A stretch of 63,375 nt of DNA. It comes from Acetobacter persici JCM 25330. GTDB taxonomy: Bacteria; Pseudomonadota; Alphaproteobacteria; Acetobacterales; Acetobacteraceae. Numbering within the stretch: position 1 is the first letter of the stretch; the number at the start of each line of letters is the position of its first letter. The stretch is taken from assembly GCF_000613905.1 (NCBI RefSeq), contig NZ_BAJW01000013.1, forward strand, positions 1-63,375, written 5' to 3'. The notes below the pieces were generated by a model. It had not been told where the DNA came from and did no database searches. It saw nothing but the letters and a program-made list of their open reading frames with translations. The position numbers and the translations under genes were made by a program. Shown here piece by piece: positions 1 to 9,917 of this stretch.

Positions 1-1
1 G

Positions 2-322
2 ACGGCCCCCGCCACAGCCGGGGAGCCTGCAAACGGTTCCAACTCCGGCACCGCTCTGCCACAGGGCGTGACCACCCAGACAGCCCCTGCCACAGGCACG
101 ACGACCACACCCGCCGCGACCTCCCCGCAGCGCAGCAAGCTGATTGGCATGGCAAACCCGGCCTCCGTCCACTGCATCAACGCAGGCGGCAAGCTGGAAA
201 TCCGCACCGGGGCCTCTGGCGGGCAGTATGGCATCTGTCACATGCCGGATGGCAACAGTTGCGAGGAATGGTCCTTCTTCCGTACGGGCAAATGCACGGC
301 TGAAACCCTGAAAAACCGATAA
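2..322 (+). CDS. DUF333-type secreted/lipoprotein, 5' end outside window
   Basis: The reading frame is open to the left edge, so the start lies outside the window. The visible part begins with a low-complexity Thr/Pro/Ala/Gly stretch (about residues 1-45) that looks like an exported linker. It then runs into a compact domain with NPAS, C-x-GG, G-x-YGIC and C-EEW motifs. This pattern is typical of DUF333, the small Cys-rich domain of putative haemolysin-like lipoproteins; the four cysteines could form two disulfides in the periplasm. The biochemical role of DUF333 is not established. It ends just before a hairpin at 333-357, upstream of htpG. Confidence is good for the domain and low for any function. 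Confidence 0.7.
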   Translation, partial: TAPATAGEPANGSNSGTALPQGVTTQTAPATGTTTTPAATSPQRSKLIGMANPASVHCINAGGKLEIRTGASGGQYGICHMPDGNSCEEWSFFRTGKCTAETLKNR

Positions 323-332
323 CATTCTGCAC

Positions 333-357
333 CGGGAGATATTGAAAAAATCTCCCG
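333..357 (+). terminator. Hairpin after the DUF333 gene
   Basis: CGGGAGAT and ATCTCCCG form an 8-bp stem around a 9-nt A-rich loop, 11 bases after the stop codon. The T-tract behind it is broken (TTCATCTCATTTCTT), so termination may be partial. Confidence 0.5.
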
Positions 358-460
358 TTCATCTCATTTCTTAGCTCATGCAGGAGGTGGCAGCGTTTGG
401 CCTGAAGGCAAAGGCTGCTGCGCTCATGATGCAGTATGACGCATGAATGCGGGGAATGAG

Positions 461-2355
461 ATGACTGAAACAGCCACGGGCGCCACGCCCGCACAGGGCA
501 GCGAAACACGGGAATTCAGCGCGGAAGTCGGGCGGCTGCTCGACCTTGTTGTGCATTCGCTCTATTCCGAACGGGAAATTTTTCTGCGTGAACTGGTTGC
601 CAACGCAGCCGATGCCACAGACCGCCGCCGTTTTGAGGCTCTGACCGATGGTGCCCGCGCGCTGCCGGAAGATGCCAAAATCCGCATCAACCCGGAAAAA
701 GACGCCCGCCTGCTGACCATCAGCGATGATGGCGCGGGGATGAGCAAGGAAGAGCTGGTCTCCAATCTGGGCACAATCGCCAAATCCGGCACACGGGCCT
801 TTGGCCAGAAGCTGGAAAGTGCAAAGCCGGAAGACCGTCCGAACCTGATTGGCCAGTTTGGCGTGGGCTTTTATGCCGCGTTTATGGTGGCGGACAAGGT
901 TGACGTCGTCTCCCGTCGCGCAGGCTCGGACGAGGCCTGGCGCTGGACGTCCGACGGCAAAGGCTCCTACACGCTGGCCCCCGCCACGCGGGAAAAAGCC
1001 GGGACGGACATTACGCTGCATATCAAGGAAGATGCAGACGAGTTCCTTGATAGCTGGCGTCTGGAAGCTGTTATCCGCAAATGGTCTGACCATATTGCAT
1101 GGCCTGTCACCATTACAAAAGACGGCAAGGAAGAAGCCGCGAACGAGGGCACGGCCCTGTGGCGCAAGCCGCGCAGCGAAATTACGGACGATCAGCTCAA
1201 CGAGTTCTATCGTCACCTGACCCATAATTTCGATACGCCGTGGGATACGCTGCACTGGCGCGCGGAAGGCACCATTGAATTCTCCGCCCTGCTGTTTGTA
1301 CCGGGCAGCCGCCCGTTTGAATTTGCCGAGCAGACGCGCGAAAGCCGCGTCCGGCTGCATGTCCGCCGCATGTTCATCACGGATGAAGCCGAGATCCTGC
1401 CCACATGGCTGCGTTTTGTGCAGGGCGTTGTGGATACGGAAGACCTGCCGCTGAACGTCTCGCGGGAAATGCTTCAGGCCACCCCGGTGCTGGCCCGTAT
1501 CCGCAAGGCCGTGACCAACAAGGTGATGGGCGAACTGAAAACCCGCGCCAAGGATGAAGAGGCCTATGCCAGCTTCTGGGAAAACTTCGGCCCGGTGCTG
1601 AAGGAAGGCATGTGGGATGACCCGGCACACCGCACGGAGGTTGCAGCCCTCAGCCGCTTCCGCTCCAGTGCTGCCGAAGGGCTGATCTCTCTGGATGCCT
1701 ATATCAGCCGCATGAAGCCCGAGCAGGACGCCATTTATTATCTGACGGGCGACAACGCTGAAACACTGGCAGCATCCCCGCAGATTGAAGGCTTCAGGGC
1801 GCGTGGCGTGGAAGTCCTGCTGCTGTCTGACGCGGTGGATTCCTTCTGGCCGGAACGTCTGGGCACGTATGAAGGCAAAGCCCTGCGCAATGTGGCACAG
1901 GGCCAGACGGACCTTGAAAAATTCGGCGCGCCAGCAGAAAGCGATGCAGAAAAAGCCGACATGGAAACACTGGTCCTGCGCTGAAAACCGCGCTGGGTGA
2001 AACCGTGTCCGACATTCGCGCCACAGACCGTCTGGTCAACAGCGCCATGGTGCTGACAGCACCGGAAGGCGGCCCGGACCTGCAACTGCAAAAGCTCATG
2101 CAGCGCAGCGGCCAGAGCCTGCCGCCTGTTACCCCGGTTCTGGAACTCAACCCGGCCCACCCGATCATCCACCATCTGGCTGGGCTGGTTAAAGACGGAA
2201 AATCTGTGGATACACTGGCCCATATCCTGCTGGATGTTGCCAGCATCCAGAATGGTGAGCCACCGAAAGACGTGAATGCGTTCTCCCGCAGGCTGATGGA
2301 CTATCTGGCTGGCGGCGTTGAAACCGCAGGCACGGAAGCCCCGTCCAAAGACTGA
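461..2355 (+). CDS. htpG: Molecular chaperone HtpG (Hsp90), frameshifted near 1981
   Basis: ATP-dependent Hsp90-family chaperone of the cytosol. The GHKL ATPase domain is visible at the N terminus: the [17 protein letters not shown] helix near residue 35, DDGAGM, and the lid motif GQFGVGFY near residue 120. The middle and C-terminal dimerisation domains follow. The first frame stops at 1984 after ...ETLVLR. The family sequence continues one frame back ([13 protein letters not shown]...) to 2355, so one base is missing around 1980. With it restored the protein is 631 aa, normal for HtpG. I prefer the ATG at 461, which has a GGGGAATGAG ribosome site, over the in-frame ATG at 443. It is followed by a strong terminator at 2381 and is convergent with mazG. 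Confidence 0.95.
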
Positions 2356-2380
2356 TTAGCCCACCCTCTGTCCACATGCT

Positions 2381-2417
2381 AAAAACCGGCTCCTTCCACA
2401 GAGGGGGCCGGTTTTTT
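2381..2417. terminator. Bidirectional terminator between htpG and mazG
   Basis: AAAAACCGGC pairs with GCCGGTTTTT around a 17-nt loop, with a run of six T on the plus strand and A-rich sequence on the other side. It lies between the convergent htpG and mazG genes. Confidence 0.85.
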
Positions 2418-2435
2418 ACATTTTAAAGTCCCCGT

Positions 2436-3326
2436 TCAGCCATCACGCTTTTTAACGCGGTTCCAGACATCATCCAGATACGCCACCGGTTCATCCTGCA
2501 TGGACCGGCCTTCTGCCGCCAGTTCCGCCTCCACTGCCTGAAAGCGGCGGGTAAACTTGTCACACGCCTGACGCAGGCAGGCCTCCGGGTCCAGCTTCAG
2601 CCGTCTGGCCAGACTGGCGAGCGAGAACAGGACATCGCCCAGTTCATCCTGCATTCTGGCGCGGTCATTTGCCTGCATTTCCACAGCAAACTCTTCCATT
2701 TCCTCATGCACCTTGGCCACAACGCCCTGCACATCCGGCCAGTCAAACCCGACGCGGGCCGCCCGAGACGCAATTTTTGAGGCCCGCAGCAAGGCGGGTA
2801 AAGCGGGAGGAATACCGGCCAGCGCACTGGATTTCTGGCCCGGCGCGCTCAGCGTCTGTCGCTCTTTTTCTTTAAGCTGCTCCCATTGTCCCGGCATCGC
2901 GTCGGCCGTTGTCTGGACGGCAGTTTCCTGCTGCCCGGCACCCAGCACATCTGGCCCGAACGTCACATGCGGGTGGCGGCGGATCATTTTCTCGGTAATC
3001 AGGCGGGCAACAGTCGCAAAATCAAAATGCCCCTCCTCTTCCGCCAGACGCGCCTGATAGACCACCTGCAACAGCAGATCCCCCAGTTCATCCGGAAAGG
3101 CGTTCCAGTCCTGCTTCTGGATGGCGTCCAGAACCTCATACGCCTCTTCAATGGCGTAGGGGGCTATGGTTTCATGCGTCTGCTCTTTATCCCACGGGCA
3201 GCCATGCTCCGGGTCCCGCAGGCGGGCCATCAGCGCCACAAGGCGCGTCAGCTCACGGGCGGCATCCGTCTGGCCGAGTGTTTCAGGCAAAACAGCCCCT
3301 GAACTGACGATATTTTTTGCGACCAT
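2436..3326 (-). CDS. mazG: Nucleoside triphosphate pyrophosphohydrolase MazG
   Basis: Hydrolyses (d)NTPs to NMP plus pyrophosphate, cleaning the nucleotide pool. Two tandem MazG domains are visible. The first has CPWDKEQTH, the EEAYEV metal-binding helix and DELGDLLLQVV; the second has KVHEEMEEFAVE and DELGDVLFSL. This EExxE plus ExxD arrangement is diagnostic. The ATG at 3326 gives 296 aa; a TTG seven codons upstream could also serve. Intact gene. It is divergent from argC, sharing about 200 bp of upstream sequence. Confidence 0.93.
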   Translation of the reverse strand: MVAKNIVSSGAVLPETLGQTDAARELTRLVALMARLRDPEHGCPWDKEQTHETIAPYAIEEAYEVLDAIQKQDWNAFPDELGDLLLQVVYQARLAEEEGHFDFATVARLITEKMIRRHPHVTFGPDVLGAGQQETAVQTTADAMPGQWEQLKEKERQTLSAPGQKSSALAGIPPALPALLRASKIASRAARVGFDWPDVQGVVAKVHEEMEEFAVEMQANDRARMQDELGDVLFSLASLARRLKLDPEACLRQACDKFTRRFQAVEAELAAEGRSMQDEPVAYLDDVWNRVKKRDG

Positions 3327-3530
3327 TCCCCCCTGCGCTCCCTTCAATTCTGTGTGTTTTCCCGCATATCAGCCCTGCACCGGCAAGGTGTTTTTCACGC
3401 ATCCCCCTTCCGCCACAAGGGACTTACCCCGTATATGCGGAAGCAGAGAGACCGAACAGCCCGCACGCCACAACTCCGTGGACAGGGCGGAGACAGGGAG
3501 CCTCCCGGTATCAGGGTGGAGGATAAAGGC

Positions 3531-4451
3531 ATGACACAGCAGCCCGTTATTTTTATCGATGGGGAAGCAGGCACCACCGGTCTGGGTATTCGGGACCGTC
3601 TGTCTGCCCTGCCCGTGCGCATCCACTCCATTGACCACACCCGCCGCAAAGACCCGGCGGCCCGTAAGGACGCCATGGCGGCGGCGGATCTGGTGGTGCT
3701 GTGCCTGCCGGATGATGCATCCCGTGAGGCGGTGACCATCGCCGAAACACTCGGGGAAAACGCCCCCCGCGTTCTGGACGCCAGCACGGCGTTCCGTACA
3801 GCACCGGGCTGGGTCTATGGTTTTCCGGAACTTTCTGCCGCACAGAGCGAGGCCATTCAGGCTGCCCCCCGTGTTTCAAACCCCGGCTGCTATCCTACGG
3901 GAGCCATAGCACTTCTGCGCCCGCTGATTGAGGCGGGCATTATGGAGCCGCATTATCCGGTGTGTGTAAATGCGGTCAGCGGCTATTCCGGCGGTGGCCG
4001 CGCGATGATTGAAGCGCATACGCGGGACGGCGGCCCGGCTTTTGAACTCTATGGCCTCGGGCTGGAGCACAAGCATGTGCCGGAAATCCACCTGCATGCC
4101 GGTCTGACGCGCCGCCCGGTTTTTGTGCCGTCTGTCGGGCATTTTGCACAGGGGATGATTGTTTCCATCCCCCTGCATCTGGATGACCTGAATGGCGGCG
4201 TGACGGTGGCTGACCTGCACACCGCACTGGCGGCCCGTTATGCGGGGCAGGACCGCGTGCATGTGCTGGCCGCGGAGCCAAAACTCTCGGCAGAGGCTCT
4301 GGCGGGGCGTGACACAATGGAACTGCGTGTGCATGGCGCCCCCCATTCCCGGCAGGCTGTGCTGACAGCGCGGCTGGATAACCTTGGTAAAGGGGCCTCC
4401 GGCGCGGCGTTGCAGAATATTGCCCTCATGCTCGGCCTCCCGCAGGCCTGA
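3531..4451 (+). CDS. argC: N-acetyl-gamma-glutamyl-phosphate reductase, type 2
   Basis: NADPH-dependent reduction of N-acetylglutamyl phosphate to the semialdehyde, the third step of arginine biosynthesis. The N-terminal nucleotide-binding segment has DGEAGTTGLGIR, the short-form signature. The catalytic cysteine sits in SNPGCYPTGA near residue 117, and the substrate-binding region has a conserved His (EHKHVPEIH). At 306 aa it fits the short type 2 class rather than the ~340-aa type 1. The ATG at 3531 follows a GGTGGAGGAT ribosome site; the longer open frame from 3354 looks spurious. It is intact and followed 41 bases later by an SDR gene on the same strand. Confidence 0.93.
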   Translation: MTQQPVIFIDGEAGTTGLGIRDRLSALPVRIHSIDHTRRKDPAARKDAMAAADLVVLCLPDDASREAVTIAETLGENAPRVLDASTAFRTAPGWVYGFPELSAAQSEAIQAAPRVSNPGCYPTGAIALLRPLIEAGIMEPHYPVCVNAVSGYSGGGRAMIEAHTRDGGPAFELYGLGLEHKHVPEIHLHAGLTRRPVFVPSVGHFAQGMIVSIPLHLDDLNGGVTVADLHTALAARYAGQDRVHVLAAEPKLSAEALAGRDTMELRVHGAPHSRQAVLTARLDNLGKGASGAALQNIALMLGLPQA

Positions 4452-4492
4452 GCGTTCGTCCCCTTCCTTTTTTTCAAACAGGAGTTCTGAGC

Positions 4493-5224
4493 ATGACACA
4501 ACGTGTAGCACTGATCACTGGTGGTAGCCGCGGCATCGGGGCCGGTATTGCGGAAGCTCTGGCTAAAGACGGGTTTGATATCGCCCTGACATATGCCCGC
4601 AACGCAGACGCAGCCGAAGCCACGGCCGCCAAGGTCCGCGCGCAGGGGCGTAAAGCCCTGTGTATTCAGGCGGACGGCACCACGGTGAAAGGCAACCAGA
4701 CAGGCGTTGCTGAAACGCTTAAGAACTTTGGCCGCATTGATACGCTGGTCTGCAACGCCGGGACTTATCCGTATGGCCCGATTGGCGAAATGAGCGTTGA
4801 GCAGATTGAGCATGTGCTGAACCTGAACGTGCGCGCCGTGATGGTGGAAACCATGGAAGCGGTGAAGCACATGAAGGAAGGTGGGCGTATCATTTTCATC
4901 GGGTCCGCTTTTGGCGCACGCGCGCCCTTCCCCGGTATTTCTCTCTATGCCGCTACCAAGGCAGCTCTGCGCGGCTTTGCACAGGGCGTTGCGCGGGACC
5001 TCGGCCCCAAAGGCATTACCGCCAACGTGGTGGAACCCGGCCCGATTGATACGGACATGAACCCCGCAACAGGCGACGTTGCCAGGCTGATCAGTAGCTT
5101 TGTGGCCACTGGCAAATACGGCACCGTGCAGGATATTGCCAGCATGGTCTCCTTCCTCGCCAGCCCGCAGGCGGGATACATCACCGGTGCAGCCCTGCCG
5201 GTAGATGGTGGTCTGGAAGCCTGA
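4493..5224 (+). CDS. SDR-family NAD(P)-dependent oxidoreductase
   Basis: Classical short-chain dehydrogenase of 243 aa. The Rossmann motif TGGSRGIG is at residues 9-16 and NAG follows strand 4. The catalytic Ser is in FIGSAFG, the Tyr-Lys pair in YAATK, and the C terminus has the usual GAALPVDGG. This resembles 3-oxoacyl-ACP reductase-like and carbonyl reductase-like SDRs; the substrate cannot be read from sequence. A good AGGAG ribosome site precedes the ATG. It could be co-transcribed with argC, but a pathway link is not evident. It ends before a strong terminator at 5261. Confidence 0.85.
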   Translation: MTQRVALITGGSRGIGAGIAEALAKDGFDIALTYARNADAAEATAAKVRAQGRKALCIQADGTTVKGNQTGVAETLKNFGRIDTLVCNAGTYPYGPIGEMSVEQIEHVLNLNVRAVMVETMEAVKHMKEGGRIIFIGSAFGARAPFPGISLYAATKAALRGFAQGVARDLGPKGITANVVEPGPIDTDMNPATGDVARLISSFVATGKYGTVQDIASMVSFLASPQAGYITGAALPVDGGLEA

Positions 5225-5260
5225 TTTCCAGCAGTGACGTTTTTAGACGACCGGTTGAGA

Positions 5261-5297
5261 ATACCGGGGAAGCAAAAGCCGCTTTCCCGGTATTTTT
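5261..5297. terminator. Bidirectional terminator between SDR gene and acuI
   Basis: ATACCGGGGAAGC pairs with GCTTTCCCGGTAT with one bulge, followed by T6 on the plus strand. It lies between convergent genes. Confidence 0.85.
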
Positions 5298-5317
5298 TAT
5301 GTCTGCCTTGCGCGCCC

Positions 5318-6317
5318 TCACCCGGCGTTTTCAGGGGCAGCCAGTCTGACCAGAATGCGGCCTCTGATTTTGCCGTCCAGAAGATCCGCCGCAGCCTGCT
5401 TCACGTCCGGCAGCGTGATTTCTGTCAGAATACCGTTCAGCTTTTCGGGGTCGATCAGGTCGGCCATCTGCTGCCATACGGCAAGACGCTCTTCCTTCGG
5501 GCAATAGACGCTATCAATCCCCACCAGCGTGACCCCACGCAGGATGAACGGCGCAACCGTTGCCGGAAAATCCATGCCCGCCGCAAGACCACAGGCCGTC
5601 ACCACACCCTGATATTTCATGGACGCACAGAGGGCCGCCAGCACGGCTCCCCCGGCCACATCGACCGCACCAGCCCATTGTGCTTTTTCCAGAGGCCGTG
5701 TCATCCGCAGCAGCGTCTGACGCGGCAGAATATCCGAAGCCCCGAGTTTCCGCAGCACCGGTTCTTCTTCCGGGTGGCCGGTTACGGCCGTCACTTCATA
5801 CCCCAGCTTGCTCAGCAGCATCAGCGCAACACTGCCGACGCCACCGGACGCGCCCGTCACGACAATCGGGCCGCTTTTGGGCGTCACGCCTTCACGGATC
5901 AGGGCCCGTACGCACAGCATGGCGGTATACCCCGCCGTCCCGAGCGCCATGGCCTGTCGGGCATTCAGGGCGGAGGGAAGCGGGATCAGCCAGTCTCCCG
6001 GCACGCGCACCCGTTCAGCCAGACCACCCCAGTGATTTTCCCCGGCCCCCCAGCCATTCAGCACAACACGCTGGCCAGCCACCAGCGGGGTGGGAGGACG
6101 TCTCAACCGTTCCCGCGCAGTCAATGCCCGGCACCATCGGGTAAGACCGCACAATCGGCCCCTTGCCGGTAATAGCGAGGGCATCCTTGTAGTTCAGGGT
6201 AGACCACTCGACCCGTACCGTAACATCCCCCTCGGGCAACTGAGCGTCTGACAGAGACTGCTCACTGACATTCTGGGCACCTTCGGACGTTTTTTCGATG
6301 AGCAAGGCTGGGAACAT
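5318..6317 (-). CDS. acuI: Acrylyl-CoA reductase AcuI/YhdH-type MDR oxidoreductase, frameshifted
   Basis: Zinc-independent medium-chain reductase of the YhdH/AcuI family, which reduces acryloyl-CoA to propionyl-CoA with NADPH. The N-terminal part has [16 protein letters not shown] and [10 protein letters not shown]. The second frame has [15 protein letters not shown] and the cofactor motif [10 protein letters not shown]. The two halves are offset by one frame at a C4/G4 run near 6087-6090, where one extra base fits best; without it the protein is 332 aa, the family length. The ATG at 6317 has GGAGAG upstream. The leader between it and 6400 carries two hairpins. The actual substrate is inferred from family only. 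Confidence 0.85.
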
Positions 6318-6338
6318 GGTCTCTCTCCTTCAAAACGC

Positions 6339-6398
6339 TCAACGCCCTTTTTGCGTTGAAGATCACCCCACTACGCTCTTTTTTAGAAAAGGGTGATC
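6339..6398. promoter_or_regulatory. Two adjacent inverted repeats in the acuI leader
   Basis: TCAACGC(6339-6345)-CCTTTTT-GCGTTGA(6353-6359) is a perfect 7-bp stem. GATCACCC(6361-6368) and GGGTGATC(6391-6398) form a perfect 8-bp inverted repeat. Both lie 20-80 bases upstream of the acuI start. They could be operators for a repressor or RNA hairpins in the leader; sequence alone does not decide. Confidence 0.5.
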
Positions 6399-6484
6399 AC
6401 AAAGCCGCTGGGCGCTCAGGGCTGCTCGGCCAAATCCGGGAAAATAAATTAGGATTTTAAAAAGGCCGAAGGTATAACCTTGCC

Positions 6485-6504
6485 CAATAAGCTGTTTCTT
6501 ATTG
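6485..6504. repeat. Inverted repeat over the CorC/YtfL start region
   Basis: CAATAAG(6485-6491)-CTGTTT-CTTATTG(6498-6504), a perfect 7-bp inverted repeat. It overlaps the proposed TTG start codon of the downstream membrane protein and could affect initiation. No ribosome site is evident between its arms. Confidence 0.4.
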
Positions 6505-7835
6505 AACCCCGAGCGTGTCTTGATCCTTTTTCTTTCCGGTTTTCTCGCCCTCTTCCTGCTGATTGCTGTCAGTATCCTGATTTCTCTCTCCGAGATTTCC
6601 TTTGCCGCCGCCCGGGACGTCCGCCTCCGGTCCCGGGCAGAAGCGGGTGATAAGCGGGCACAGGCCTTTCTGGCCCTGCGCCGGAATAGTGGTCAGGTTA
6701 TTACTGTTCTCCAGATCTGCCTGAACGGGGTGGGGATTCTGGGCGGTATTGTCAGCTCGGAAATGCTCTCCCCCCCTGCGGCGCACTGCTGCGTTACTGG
6801 GGCCTGCCGGACGGGCTGGCGGAAAAAACCGGCTCGGCCGTCAGCTTTATTATGGTCACGGGCCTGTTCGTGCTGTTTGCCGATCTGCTGCCCAAACGCG
6901 TCGCCATGAACGCGCCGGATAAAGTCGCTCTGTCCATCGGCTGGTTCCCCAAACTGGCCCTGCGGATGCTGTATCCGTTTGTATGGATCTTCTCCAAAGT
7001 GTCGGATGCTGTGCTGCGGGCCATGAAAATCCCCGCGGCCTCCGCTGTGGAGCCTGTCACACCGGAAGACCTGCGCGCCATTCTGGCGGCTGGCACGGCC
7101 TCGGGCGTGCTGCTGGAGCAGGAACACCAGATGATCCAGAACGTACTGGGTTTGCAGGACCGTTCCGTCACCTCCGCCATGACCCCGCGGGATGAAATTG
7201 TCTATCTGGACGTGCAGGACAGCGCGGAAAACAACCATGAAAAAGTGCGGGCCAAACCCTATTCCCGCTACCCGCTGTGTGACGGCGGGCTGGACAAGGT
7301 TATTGGCTCCATCCGTGCGGAAGACGTTCTGGCCTCTGTGGTGGACCCGGCCAGCATTCCGGAAGGCCCCGCCCTGCGCGGCAACCCGATTTTCCGCATG
7401 CGGCGGGATGTCCTGTCCGTGCCGGAAACGCTCAACCTGTGGGATACGCTGGCCCAGTTTGATACGCACGGCGTGGGCTTTGCCCTGATTGTGAATGAAT
7501 ACGGGCTGGTTGTTGGGCTGATTACCTTCAAGGACATCATGGGCGCGCTCATGGATGGTCTGGCCAACCCGTTTGAGGAACAGGCCATTGTGCGGCGTGA
7601 TGAAAATTCCTGGCTGATTGACGGCGCCGCCCCGATCGGGGACGTCATGCGGGAACTGCATGTGATTGAACTGCCTGACAGCGCCCAGTTTGATACCGTT
7701 GGCGGGTTTGTCATGCACCGCCTGCGCCGCATGGCCCGCAAGGCAGACCGCGTGGATGCGGGCGGTTTCCGGTTTGAGGTGGTGGACGTGGAAGGCTTCC
7801 GCATCAACCAGCTTCTGGTCACCCGCCTGACCTGA
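6502..7835 (+). CDS. Hemolysin/CorC-type CNNM-CBS membrane protein (YtfL-like), frameshifted
   Basis: Membrane protein of the CNNM/CorC family (Mg/Co homeostasis, or polyamine export in E. coli YtfL). Order of parts: an N-terminal hydrophobic helix (LILFLSGFLALFLLIAVSI), the SLSEISFAAAR motif of the CNNM domain, further membrane segments with FADLLPKR, a CBS pair (SAMTPRDEIVYLD, later GLITFKDIMGAL), and a C-terminal CorC_HlyC domain (DGAAPIGDVMREL). The first frame runs into a C7 run at 6770-6776, after which the protein continues one frame back; one missing C explains it and gives 444 aa. The start is uncertain: TTG at 6502 is the first plausible codon and has no obvious ribosome site. Confidence 0.82.
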
Positions 7836-7950
7836 ACATTCCTGTCCGGGGGCAGCCGGACCAGAACCATCAGTGCGGCCCCTTATGCGTGCAAAAACGG
7901 AAAGCCGGGCCAGCATCCCCTGATGCACTTAGTCTGTGCTATGCAGACTT

Positions 7951-9262
7951 ATGCTTTCTGTCCGCTTTCTGTCCTGCCTGATCCTTGCAAGCTGCGCTGC
8001 CAGCCTCACCGCGCCGTTCAGCGCCCGTGCCGAGCCTGCCCGGGCTGCGGCCCCCTCTTCCGCCGCGGTGCTGGAAAAAGTCCTGCTGGTTTCCCGGCAT
8101 GGCATCCGCAGCCCGACCAAACCCCTTAGCACGCTGGAAAAGCAGACAGGCCGGGTCTGGTCTGTCTGGCCCGTACCGCCGGGTGAACTGACGGACCATG
8201 GTCGCGCCAATCTGGCCCTGATGGGCACGTTTCTGCACCACTGGTACGCGCCTCTGATCACGCAGTCTTCCACACCCTGCGCCTCTGCCGCCGCCATTTT
8301 TGTGTGGGCTGATGCCGCAGACAACCGGACCCGCCAAAGCGGCGATAGTCTGAGCCATGCCCTGACGCAAGGCTGCACAGGCACGGCGCACAGCCTGCCC
8401 GCTGGCCAACATGACCCGCTGTTCAATGCTCTCGCCGCCGGGCAGGCACGCCTTGACCAGCAGCGCGTCATGCCGCCGCTCTCCCATGCGTTTCAGCAGG
8501 CCACCACACCGGGCAGCACAGAAGCACACGCCGAGGCAGCCCTTCAGGCGGTCTTTGCACCCGCCGGGTGCCAGCAGCGCACCGGCCCCTGTTTTTCAGC
8601 CCCGGCTGTGCTTTCATGGAAAAAGGATCAGCCCCACACCACTGGCGGCCTGACTCTGAGCAGTTCCACGGCAGAAAATCTGCTGCTGGAATATGTGCAG
8701 GATCTACCCTCCACCGCCTTTGCCAACGCGGCTTTAACACCAGAGGACAAGGACGCCAGAACGCGCCAGCTTCTCGCCACGGTTCTGCCTGCTCATGCGC
8801 TGCTGAGTGACAGGCTCAGGCGGCTCCCGGCCATTGTCGTGCCCCGCGGGCACGTTCTGGCTGAAGCCCTGCTTGAAAGCCTCGCTGACAACCCGGTGTC
8901 CTTGCCAGACGGCTCGGCTCTGCCACCCTCTGCCCGCCTGATCCTGTTTGCCGGGCACGATACAACACTGGACATGCTGGCTACACTTTTTGGGCTGGAC
9001 TGGTCCTTTACGGACCAGCCCGACCGGACCGCCCCGGATACCACGCTGGCCTTTGAACTGTGGCGGTTACCGGACGGGCAGAAAGAAGTGCGCTTCCGGG
9101 TTTTTCATCAGTCTCTGGAACAGTTACGGCTGGCCCGGCCCATGCGCGCAGGCGGGGGAAGGCACGCCACTCCTGCTGCACAGCCGGTTCTGCTCTGCCG
9201 CTGCACAGACGCCGTGCAGCCCGGAGGCACTGGCCCTCGGCCAGAAAAGCCTTACGGAATAA
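7951..9262 (+). CDS. Histidine-type (acid) phosphatase, periplasmic, frameshifted near the 3' end
   Basis: Histidine acid phosphatase family (AppA/glucose-1-phosphatase type), releasing phosphate from organic esters outside the cytoplasm. The catalytic RHGIRSPT motif is close to the N terminus of the mature protein, and the proton-donor motif GHDTTLDML is in the C-terminal half. A hydrophobic signal sequence with LILASC may be a lipobox. The ATG at 7951 was chosen over an in-frame GTG at 7936. A G5 run at 9154-9158 appears to hold one extra base. Removing it gives the ending ...LALGQKSLTE at 9262 and 436 aa, instead of an unrelated tail. It lies near the phosphate gene block, but I see no Pho box before it. 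Confidence 0.85.
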
Positions 9263-9391
9263 GCGTGTTGGCCGTGCCCCGCGCGCCACAGACACGCTGC
9301 TGCGGCTGCTCATTAAATGATTTGCCTGTGCTCAAAAAAATGCCAGAATCTGGTGTTTAACACGTGTCCAATTTCAACAAGAGTGTGTGTC

Positions 9392-9808
9392 ATGAGCTTC
9401 AAAAAAGCGTCTCTCGTTCTTCTTCCGGCGCTTCTGCTGACTGCCTGCGCAGAAACACCGATGGGCCCGACCGCCATGGTGCTGCCCGGCCCGGGCAAGA
9501 ATTACGCCACGTTCCAGCAGGAGCAGAATTTCTGCCGCTCTCAGGCCAGTGCCGCTGTGCAGGGGCAGGCCGGCAGCCAGAACCGTAAGGCTCTTTACGG
9601 CGGTCTGGCCGCAACGGCTCTGGGTGCTGGTCTGGGCGCTGCTGCGGGCGGCGGGGCAGGTGCTGGTATTGGTGCCGGTGCGGGTGCTCTGGGTGGCGCG
9701 CTGGGCGGTGGGGCGTATTCCCGCAGCCAGCAGGGTGACATCCAGACCCAGTACAACAATGCCTATGTGCAGTGCATGGTGGCATATAAGAACGTCCTGC
9801 CCCGCTAA
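9392..9808 (+). CDS. Glycine-zipper lipoprotein
   Basis: Small exported protein of 138 aa. The signal peptide ends in LLPALLLTAC, a clear lipobox, so Cys17 should be lipidated. The middle has a Gly/Ala-rich segment (AATALGAGLGAAAGGGAGAG and on) typical of glycine-zipper membrane motifs. Two further cysteines flank it (NFCRSQ, VQCMVAYK). Similar proteins are common outer-membrane-associated lipoproteins of unknown role in acetic acid bacteria and other Proteobacteria. Intact. It is followed by its own terminator. Confidence 0.8.
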   Translation: MSFKKASLVLLPALLLTACAETPMGPTAMVLPGPGKNYATFQQEQNFCRSQASAAVQGQAGSQNRKALYGGLAATALGAGLGAAAGGGAGAGIGAGAGALGGALGGGAYSRSQQGDIQTQYNNAYVQCMVAYKNVLPR

Positions 9809-9846
9809 AACCGGCCAGCGTCCGGTTTATTGGGCTTTACGGTCAG

Positions 9847-9876
9847 GTGGCTCGCGTCAAGCGGGCCACTTTTTTT
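9847..9876 (+). terminator. Intrinsic terminator after the glycine-zipper gene
   Basis: GTGGC-T-CGC pairs with GCG-G-GCCAC around a short TCAA-type loop, followed by T7. A strong rho-independent signal. Confidence 0.85.
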
Positions 9877-9917
9877 ATGCGGCGGAAAAGCCCTTGCCTC
9901 CCCAAAGCAACAGGCCG

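Noticed and set aside
371..1630. Long minus-strand open frame opposite htpG (419 codons)
   Set aside because: It is a shadow of the htpG frame; no family motifs, arginine- and histidine-rich composition typical of antisense frames in high-GC DNA.
461..2355. Programmed -1 frameshifting in htpG and the other split genes
   Set aside because: No slippery heptamer with downstream structure is common to the sites, and so many unrelated genes are affected that sequencing indels are the simpler reading.
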